NCBI GenBank assembly: GCA_012797215.1
Contig: JAAZPN010000334.1
Location: 1-12,444 of the forward strand
Origin: Chloroflexota bacterium
Lineage (GTDB): Bacteria; Chloroflexota; Anaerolineae; Anaerolineales; Anaerolineaceae
Length of the DNA: 12,444 bases
Direction of reading: 5' to 3'
Below, piece after piece: positions 7,279 to 12,444 of this stretch. Position 1 is the stretch's first letter; each line of letters opens with the position of its first letter. The notes beneath the pieces are model-generated. The model was given only the letters and a program-made list of their open reading frames with translations, had not been told where the DNA came from and did not search any database. Made by a program: the position numbers and the translations under genes.

Positions 7279-7310
7279 GTAAGACGTCCCCTCGGATGGG
7301 GATGTCTCAC
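7279..7310 (-). terminator. Hairpin downstream of lpdA, possible terminator
   Basis: Arms at 7279-7291 and 7298-7310 form a 13-position stem with one G-U pair and one A-C mismatch in the minus-strand transcript, closed by a 6-base loop. It begins about 22 bases after the lpdA TAA, a normal terminator position. The following minus-strand bases (ATTAATTG) are AT-rich but not a real uridine run, so it may act as an RNA 3'-end stabiliser rather than a strong intrinsic terminator. Confidence 0.45.
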
Positions 7311-7331
7311 GCGCGTTCTTGATTTCCAGTC

Positions 7332-8729
7332 TTAAATATGAATTGCGTGACCCAAAGCCGCTTCCGCGGCTTCCAGCACAGCCTCGCTTAAGGTCGGGTG
7401 AGCGTGAATATTCGCCGCAATCGCGCTGGCGGGCAGTTTATTGGCTTGCGCCAGCGTCAGCTCAGGCAGCAGTTCTGCCGCGTCCGGCCCGACGATGGAA
7501 GCCCCGAGGATCTGACCGTCCTCCGCGTTGGTTATCAGCTTCACATACCCACCGTACTCGCCGTAACCCAGCGCTTTACCATTCGCCTGGAAGGGAAACT
7601 TACCTACGCGCACCTGAAAGCCTGCCTGAACCGCCTGTGCTTCAGAATATCCGAAGGATGCCACCTGCGGCTGGCTATAAGTTGCCCGCGGAATCATGCG
7701 GTAATCCAGCTCGCGTGTGGGCAGCCCGGCAATGCTTTCCGCGCAGATGGTCCCCATGGTAGAAGCAGTGTGCGCCAGCAGCAGCTTGCCGGTCAGGTCC
7801 CCAATCGCGCGGATGCCGGGGACGTTGGTCCGCATTTGCCCATCCACGGTCACGAAGCCGCGTTGGTCCAGCTGCACCCCCAATTGTTCAAGCCCCAGGT
7901 CCTTAGAGTTGGGTTTAAACCCAACCGCAACCAGGGTCAGCTCCGTGTCCACGCTCTGCTCACCAACCTCATTGACCAGCATCACGCGTGTTCCACTTTC
8001 ATTTTTTTCAACAGAAACAACTTTGGTTCCCGCGTGAACCTGCACGCCACGCTTGGCAAAGGCTTTAGTAAGTTCGGCGGCCGCTTCATCATCTTCCGCC
8101 GGCAGGATGTGTGGGAGCATCTCAACCAGATGGACATCCGTGCCGTACGCGCTCCAAATGGTGGCAAATTCAACGCCAATCGCGCCGCCTCCGATAATAA
8201 GCGCTGATTTTGGCAGCTTTTCTAGCATGATCGCGTGCGCGTAATCAAGGATTTTCTCGCCATCCGGTTCCATCCCGGGCACCACCACAGGATGCGCCCC
8301 AGTGGCCAGAATGATGTTCTTGGCGCTTAGTGTCTGGCTGCCCCCATCACTGGCGTCCACGCGCACCTCTGATGGGCTGAGCAAAAAACCGCGGCCAGAA
8401 TAAACGCTGATGCCGTGTTTTTTCATCAAAAAACCCACGCCTTTGGTCAGCCGCTGCGAAACCTGGCGGCTGCGCTTATATGCCGCGCCGTAATCCAGGC
8501 TCAGGTTGTCCACATGAATACCGTAGGCCTCCGCATTAACGCGCAGCAGGTAGGCCAGTTCAGCGTTGCGCAGAAGCGCCTTGGAAGGTATGCAGCCGAT
8601 GTTCAGGCACACGCCGCCCAGCGCTTTTTGTTCAACCAGCGCGGTCTTAAGACCCAACTGCGCGGCTCTGATTGCGCTCACGTAGCCGCCCGGCCCCGCG
8701 CCAACCACAACGACATCGAAAACTTCCAT
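7332..8729 (-). CDS. lpdA: Dihydrolipoyl dehydrogenase (E3)
   Basis: A complete 465-aa FAD-dependent disulfide oxidoreductase that reoxidises dihydrolipoamide with NAD+ in 2-oxoacid dehydrogenase complexes or the glycine cleavage system. The FAD-binding G-A-G-P-G-G (10-15) is followed by the redox-active pair C41 and C46 in the C-L-N-I-G-C-I-P-S-K signature. A second dinucleotide fold (G-G-G-A-I-G-V-E-F-A) binds NAD+, and the C-terminal interface carries the H-A-H-P-T-L-S-E motif with catalytic H444 and E449. The start is the ATG at 8729, preceded by AGGAG; the open frame extends 81 codons further but that stretch has no family character. No E1, E2 or lipoylation gene lies in the window, so the partner complex is encoded elsewhere. 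It is transcribed divergently from the 171-aa gene upstream of polA. Confidence 0.96.
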   Translation of the reverse strand: MEVFDVVVVGAGPGGYVSAIRAAQLGLKTALVEQKALGGVCLNIGCIPSKALLRNAELAYLLRVNAEAYGIHVDNLSLDYGAAYKRSRQVSQRLTKGVGFLMKKHGISVYSGRGFLLSPSEVRVDASDGGSQTLSAKNIILATGAHPVVVPGMEPDGEKILDYAHAIMLEKLPKSALIIGGGAIGVEFATIWSAYGTDVHLVEMLPHILPAEDDEAAAELTKAFAKRGVQVHAGTKVVSVEKNESGTRVMLVNEVGEQSVDTELTLVAVGFKPNSKDLGLEQLGVQLDQRGFVTVDGQMRTNVPGIRAIGDLTGKLLLAHTASTMGTICAESIAGLPTRELDYRMIPRATYSQPQVASFGYSEAQAVQAGFQVRVGKFPFQANGKALGYGEYGGYVKLITNAEDGQILGASIVGPDAAELLPELTLAQANKLPASAIAANIHAHPTLSEAVLEAAEAALGHAIHI

Positions 8730-8760
8730 GTTGCTCCTTTTCTTGCGTGTTTCTGGAATT

Positions 8761-8791
8761 ATTATAAATGGAGAAACAGCGGAAAATCCAA
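8761..8791 (-). promoter_or_regulatory. Candidate lpdA promoter
   Basis: On the minus strand a perfect TATAAT (8766-8761) lies about 32 bases before the lpdA ATG. The best -35 candidate is TTGGAT (8791-8786) with a 19-bp spacer, longer than ideal. The predicted leader is about 25 nt and contains the AGGAG ribosome binding site. Confidence 0.55.
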
Positions 8792-8800
8792 GCGTAGAAC

Positions 8801-8841
8801 TTTGGCATGCCTGCTTGCGCCTGCCCTGAAGGCATGCTAAA
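8801..8841. promoter_or_regulatory. 12-bp inverted repeat, candidate operator between divergent genes
   Basis: The arm TTTGGCATGCCT (8801-8812) is mirrored by AGGCATGCTAAA (8830-8841) with one G-T position, separated by 17 bases. Each arm also contains the self-palindrome GCATGC. The repeat sits over the -35/-10 region of the candidate plus-strand promoter and about 10 bases upstream of the lpdA -35, a position suited to a dimeric or tetrameric regulator. It could also fold as a hairpin in DNA or RNA. Confidence 0.5.
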
Positions 8842-8843
8842 CT
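8815..8843 (+). promoter_or_regulatory. Candidate promoter of the 171-aa gene and polA
   Basis: TTGCGC (8815-8820) and TAAACT (8838-8843) are separated by 17 bp, and TGC directly before the second hexamer gives an extended -10 element. Transcription would begin near 8850. The -10 element lies within the right arm of the inverted repeat. Confidence 0.45.
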
Positions 8844-8883
8844 ATTTTTACTAAGGAGAGCCCCTTTTTTAGGCTGTATATTT

Positions 8884-9399
8884 GTGCCGCAGGATCTTGA
8901 TTCCCTTCTTGCCCATTTTTTACCGACCAGCGCTGCGGCTGGGGTCTTTATCGCGGCAAACCGCCGGGTCAATTCCTCTGTTCATCCCGAATTGCGCGCC
9001 CATACCGCCCGGATAATCCGCTTCCTCGAAACTAATCAATCCCAAATCCCGGGCGCGATCGGTGAATACCACCTGATGGATTTGGATGGCCGCAGGCTGC
9101 TGTTAGTCAGCAGCGCTCTGAATGGCAACCAGGCTGTCAGTCTTTTATTCCCAACGGAGACCAGTTTTGAGGAGATTCTCACGACCTTTTCCAAACTGGC
9201 AAATATGCTTAACGCTCCGGATTTGACTGACCTGACCAGCCTGAAACCCCGCAAGAATGGCTCTCTAAACGCTCAAAATTGGCAGGACGCGCTTTTTGCG
9301 CCGCTGCCCGAGAGCGAGGAAACACACGGTATACACTCCGTTCCACCAAGGCTGCCAGATGAGGCGCTTGATGCGGACGGTTGGATGCAAATTTTCTAA
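8884..9399 (+). CDS. Uncharacterised 171-aa protein upstream of polA
   Basis: The frame starts at a GTG (8884) and ends in TAA at 9397-9399, 69 bases before polA. The only good ribosome binding site, AAGGAG (8853-8858), lies 25 bases upstream of this GTG, and no ATG, GTG or TTG exists in frame between them, so the start is uncertain. I see no signal peptide or membrane segment. Residues about 55-110 alternate strand- and helix-like segments (Y-H-L-M-D-L-D-G, then L-L-L-V-S, then a helix with F-S-K-L-A-N-M-L), loosely like a Roadblock/LC7-type fold; this is a weak impression. The C-terminal third is polar and probably flexible. It probably shares a transcript with polA, but nothing in its sequence suggests a role in replication. 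Confidence 0.65.
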   Translation: MPQDLDSLLAHFLPTSAAAGVFIAANRRVNSSVHPELRAHTARIIRFLETNQSQIPGAIGEYHLMDLDGRRLLLVSSALNGNQAVSLLFPTETSFEEILTTFSKLANMLNAPDLTDLTSLKPRKNGSLNAQNWQDALFAPLPESEETHGIHSVPPRLPDEALDADGWMQIF

Positions 9400-9468
9400 T
9401 CCTTTAAAAGCGCGGTTTTTCACGCCTAAACAAACGCGCCCTTGCCTGTCTGAAGAAACGAGGTCATC

Positions 9469-12285
9469 ATGCCAAAAATTCTCTACCTTCTGGACGGCCA
9501 CGCGTTGGCCTACCGTTCCTACTTCGCGCTCACTTCCGGCGGCACCGCCCGTTGGGCAACCAGCACGGGCGAGCCAACCGCTGGCGTGTTCGGCTTCGCC
9601 AGCACCCTGCTGCGCATCCTGGAACAGGACCAACCCGACTATCTGGCTGTCTCTTTCGATACCGGCCGCACCTTCCGACACGACCTCTATACGGAATACA
9701 AGGGCACTCGCGCCAAGATGCCCGAAGACCTGCGCGGGCAGGTGGAGCGCATCCGCGAGATGGTGGACGCCTTCAATATTCCCCGGCTGGAATTGGAAAA
9801 CTACGAAGCGGATGACGTCATCGGCAGCCTGGCAGTCTGGGCGGCGCGGGAAGAAGGGCTGGGCGTTAAGATAATCACCGGAGACCGCGACCTGCTGCAG
9901 TTGGTGACCAACCGCGTGGTAGTTTCCCTCCCCAACAGCAAAACCAACACCAGCGAAGACTACTTTCCGGAAGATGTCCAACGCAAGCTCGGCGTCCTGC
10001 CTGAACAAGTCGTCGATTACAAGGCGCTGGTAGGGGACCCCTCGGATAATATTCCCGGCGTGAAAGGCATCGGCGAAAAAACCGCCGTAAGTCTGCTGGC
10101 AAAGTACGCCACGCTGGACAGCATCTATGAGCATTTGAGTGAAATCAGCGGACGGGCAGGCGCCGCGCTCGAGGCCGGCAAGCAGGATGCCTATCTCAGC
10201 CAAAACCTGGCGCGTATCCGCACCGACCTGAAACTGCGCTTTGACCTGACGCATGCGGAAGCGGACCGCTTTAACCCTGCTGCCGTGGAAGACCTATTCC
10301 GCCAGCTGGAATTCCGAACCCTCACTCAGCGCCTGCACGCCCTGGTGAGAAAAATACGCCCCAGCCTGGACGGAGCCACGCAGCAAAGCCTGTTCGCGGA
10401 GGATTCCACCCCAGCGCTGGAGTTGGTGAGCAGTGGGGACTGGACGACGGTGTTGGTCGATAGTGAAGAAGAGTTACGGACCTGCATAGCGGAACTTTCC
10501 CGCGCCAAGCAAATCGCTTTTGATACTGAAACCACAGGAACCGACCCGATGCAAGCGGAGCTGGTAGGGATTTCACTGGCAGCTGAGCCCTCCCGCGCGT
10601 TTTACATCCCGCTGGGGCACAAGCAAGGTAAGCAGCTCTCGCGCGACAGGGTATTTCAGGCGCTGCAGCCCTTGCTTGAGAACCCCAAAATCAGCAAAGT
10701 GGGGCACAACAGCAAGTATGACCTGATTTGTCTGGAACAAGCCGGCTATCAGGTATCGCCCATCGCTTTCGACACCATGATCGCGGAGTGGCTGATTAAT
10801 CCAGATTCCCGTAATCTGGGGCTCAAGAACCTGGCCTGGGTGCGCCTGGGCGCGGAAATGACGCGCATTGAGGAATTGATCGGCACAGGGAAAAACCAGA
10901 AGAGCATGGCCGAGGTACCGATTGAAAAAGCCGCGCCCTACGCGGCTGCTGATGCCGTGATGACCCTGCGCCTGGTTGAGCCTCTATCGGCTGACCTGAC
11001 CACTCATCAGGCAGAAGGCTTGAACCGCGACCTGGAAGTGAAATTGATTCCAGTGCTTGCGGATATGGAACAAAAAGGCATCCTGCTGGATACCGCTATG
11101 TTTACAGACTTCGCGCGGGAATTAAACGACCAGATTCGCCGTATTGAAGATTCCATCTACACCCGCGTGGGTGAGAATTTCAACATCAATTCCACCCAGC
11201 AGCTCTCGGATATGCTCTTTAAGCGCCTGGGATTGGAATCACCCGACCGTTCGCGCAAGACCAGCGCGGGCAAGCTTTCCACCGCCGCTGGCGTGCTGGA
11301 AGAAATGCGCGGTCAGCACCCCGTGATTGACGAAATCTTGCAATACCGCGAGCTAACCAAGCTGAAATCCACCTACGTGGACGCGCTCCCGCTGCAGGTA
11401 AACCCCAAAACCGGCAGAATTCACACCTCGTTCAATCAGACCGGCACAGTCACCGGGCGGGTAGCTTCGCAGAATCCGAATTTGCAGAATATCCCCACGC
11501 GCACGGATTTAGGGCGGCGGGTTCGACAGGGCTTCATTGCCGCGCCGGGCACCAGGCTGCTCTCAATCGACTATTCCCAGATAGAGCTGCGCATCATGGC
11601 GCACATCTCGCAGGACGAGGCAATGTTGGAAGCCTTCCGACAGGGGCAGGATATTCATGCTGCCACCGCCGCCGCGATTTACAATATCCCGCTTGAAAAG
11701 GTGGAAAAGAACCAGCGCCGGCACGCCAAAGCTATCAACTTCGGCCTCATCTACGGTATGAGCGCGTTTGGTCTGACCCGCGCGACCGACCTCACATTGG
11801 CGGAAGCCGAAAACTACATCAAAGCCTACTTTGACCATTTCCCGAAGGTGAAAACCTGGTTGGATAATACGCGCGTGCTGGCAGCCAAACAAGGCTACGT
11901 GGAAACATTGCTCGGACGGCGCCGTTATTTCCCCAATCTTCAGACCGGCACCAATTACGCCATGCGCCAGCGGGAGGAACGGGAAGCCATCAACGCGCCC
12001 ATTCAAGGAACAGCGGCGGATATCATCAAACTGGCAATGATAGCGCTGCCGGATGCTTTCGAGCAAGCGCGCCTGAAGGGCTGCATGCTGCTGCAGGTGC
12101 ACGATGAACTGATTTTCGAAGTGCCCGAGAAGGAAGTTGCTGAAACCATTGCCACTGCCAAAGGCGTGATGGAGCACACCATGCCACTGGACGTGCCCCT
12201 GCTGACGGAAGCGCGCACGGGAAGCAACTGGGGCGAGTTGGAGCCAGTCAGCGACTCGGTGATTGAGGATTTGACGGACGTCTGA
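9469..12285 (+). CDS. polA: DNA polymerase I with 5' nuclease, 3'-5' exonuclease and polymerase domains
   Basis: A 938-aa family A polymerase for Okazaki fragment maturation and repair synthesis, close to the usual length. The 5' nuclease domain (about 1-290) shows L-L-D-G-H-A-L-A-Y-R, Y-E-A-D-D-V-I-G, T-G-D-R-D-L-L-Q and the helix-hairpin-helix G-V-K-G-I-G-E-K-T-A. The 3'-5' exonuclease (about 330-510) keeps its metal ligands: D352 and E354 (D-T-E-T-T-G), D418 (N-S-K-Y-D) and Y491/D495 (Y-A-A-A-D), so proofreading should be active. The polymerase domain has motif A (D701 in D-Y-S-Q-I-E-L-R), motif B (R750, K754, F758, Y762) and motif C (H-D879-E880). The Phe in motif B is the residue that discriminates against dideoxynucleotides in this family. 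The ATG at 9469 has GAGGT 4 bases upstream. The gene is intact, with no inserted intein or frameshift. Confidence 0.98.
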   Translation: MPKILYLLDGHALAYRSYFALTSGGTARWATSTGEPTAGVFGFASTLLRILEQDQPDYLAVSFDTGRTFRHDLYTEYKGTRAKMPEDLRGQVERIREMVDAFNIPRLELENYEADDVIGSLAVWAAREEGLGVKIITGDRDLLQLVTNRVVVSLPNSKTNTSEDYFPEDVQRKLGVLPEQVVDYKALVGDPSDNIPGVKGIGEKTAVSLLAKYATLDSIYEHLSEISGRAGAALEAGKQDAYLSQNLARIRTDLKLRFDLTHAEADRFNPAAVEDLFRQLEFRTLTQRLHALVRKIRPSLDGATQQSLFAEDSTPALELVSSGDWTTVLVDSEEELRTCIAELSRAKQIAFDTETTGTDPMQAELVGISLAAEPSRAFYIPLGHKQGKQLSRDRVFQALQPLLENPKISKVGHNSKYDLICLEQAGYQVSPIAFDTMIAEWLINPDSRNLGLKNLAWVRLGAEMTRIEELIGTGKNQKSMAEVPIEKAAPYAAADAVMTLRLVEPLSADLTTHQAEGLNRDLEVKLIPVLADMEQKGILLDTAMFTDFARELNDQIRRIEDSIYTRVGENFNINSTQQLSDMLFKRLGLESPDRSRKTSAGKLSTAAGVLEEMRGQHPVIDEILQYRELTKLKSTYVDALPLQVNPKTGRIHTSFNQTGTVTGRVASQNPNLQNIPTRTDLGRRVRQGFIAAPGTRLLSIDYSQIELRIMAHISQDEAMLEAFRQGQDIHAATAAAIYNIPLEKVEKNQRRHAKAINFGLIYGMSAFGLTRATDLTLAEAENYIKAYFDHFPKVKTWLDNTRVLAAKQGYVETLLGRRRYFPNLQTGTNYAMRQREEREAINAPIQGTAADIIKLAMIALPDAFEQARLKGCMLLQVHDELIFEVPEKEVAETIATAKGVMEHTMPLDVPLLTEARTGSNWGELEPVSDSVIEDLTDV

Positions 12286-12444
12286 GTATCTTCCAGTCTC
12301 TTCATCGAAGGAAGCTGCCCGCAGGGCGGAAGAGGGTAGTAAGCCTTCCCTTGGGGCCCCCTTTAGTGCCCGCAGGGCGGAAGAGGGTCTTTTAGCCTTC
12401 CCCAGGGCGAAGCTGCCCGCAGGGCGGAAGAGGGTCTTTTAGCC
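12286..12444. repeat. GC-rich intergenic tandem repeat after polA, continuing beyond the window
   Basis: A 22-base core beginning TGCCCGCAGGGCGG and ending AAGAGGGT occurs three times without change, at 12316-12337, 12367-12388 and 12414-12435, so spaced 51 and 47 bases apart. Between copies lie related sequences such as AGCCTTCCC (12342-12350 and 12394-12402) and GTCTTTTAGCC after copies 2 and 3. Each core contains the small palindrome GCCC-GCA-GGGC, and GGAAG can pair with the CTTCC that follows. A separate palindrome, GGGGCCCC, lies at 12353-12360. The array is cut by the window end. No coding frame is convincing. It may act as a polA 3' structure or be a dispersed intergenic repeat family. 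Confidence 0.8.

Larger units (their letters stand above)
7044..7331. other. Intergenic region: operon leader, promoter and a downstream hairpin of lpdA
   Basis: These 288 bases hold no convincing gene. From right to left on the minus strand they contain a hairpin just after the lpdA stop, an AT-rich block (about 7193-7240) with the candidate operon promoter, and a leader of about 140 nt with a stem-loop. In-frame upstream ATG codons occur at 7103 and 7094, but without ribosome binding sites. Confidence 0.6.

Noticed and set aside
7398..8207. 269-codon open frame on the plus strand inside lpdA
   Set aside because: It is antisense to a gene whose catalytic motifs are complete; composition is that of a shadow frame.
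8730..8972. N-terminal extension of lpdA by 81 codons
   Set aside because: It does not resemble the family, runs across the divergent promoter and into the 171-aa gene, and the ATG at 8729 has its own AGGAG.
9265..10254. 329-codon open frame on the minus strand across the start of polA
   Set aside because: It is antisense to the well-supported 5' nuclease domain of polA, shows no domain character, and is a by-product of GC-rich codon use.
12316..12444. Possible CRISPR array
   Set aside because: The cores are spaced about 50 bases apart, but the sequences between them are related rather than unique spacers, and no cas gene is present.

Overview
This 12.4 kb window is moderately GC-rich, densely packed bacterial DNA. 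The gene types suggest a Chloroflexota (Anaerolineae-like) chromosome: a Pro/Thr-rich linker followed by an SH3b domain, an operon of multi-pass membrane proteins with a zinc-ribbon membrane protein and a MutL/GlmL-like ATPase, and polA next to a small uncharacterised gene. The taxonomic assignment is inference from protein style, not from a marker gene. I see no tRNA, rRNA, CRISPR array, transposase or phage gene.

Layout. (1) Positions 2-397, plus strand: the 3' end of a gene ending in an SH3b domain, cut by the window edge. (2) Positions 403-7043, minus strand: six tightly packed genes read right to left, with junctions ranging from a 4-bp overlap to a 14-bp gap. In transcription order they are a two-TM protein with a soluble domain between the helices, a roughly six-TM protein, a 604-aa zinc-ribbon membrane protein, a second roughly six-TM protein, a MutL/GlmL-like actin-fold ATPase, and a protein with barrel-sandwich-like segments and a C-terminal KOW-like motif. 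A candidate extended -10 promoter and a leader of about 140 nt precede it. (3) Positions 7332-8729, minus strand: a complete dihydrolipoyl dehydrogenase gene with a hairpin just downstream. (4) Positions 8730-8883: a divergent promoter region with a 12-bp inverted repeat over one promoter. (5) Positions 8884-12285, plus strand: a 171-aa uncharacterised gene followed by a full-length DNA polymerase I with all three catalytic modules. (6) Positions 12286-12444: a GC-rich tandem repeat that runs out of the window.

How the genes may work together. The six-gene minus-strand cluster is the part I cannot assign to a described pathway. A MutL/GlmL-like ATPase normally recalls the coenzyme-B12 glutamate mutase system, but no mutase subunit is present here. 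Instead the ATPase is coupled to four membrane proteins and a putative scaffold. I infer a membrane-associated complex whose cytoplasmic ATPase is docked through the acidic, zinc-ribbon-bearing tail of the 604-aa protein. lpdA lacks E1 and E2 partners in the window, so it probably serves a 2-oxoacid dehydrogenase or glycine cleavage system encoded elsewhere. polA and its small upstream partner look like an ordinary two-gene transcription unit.
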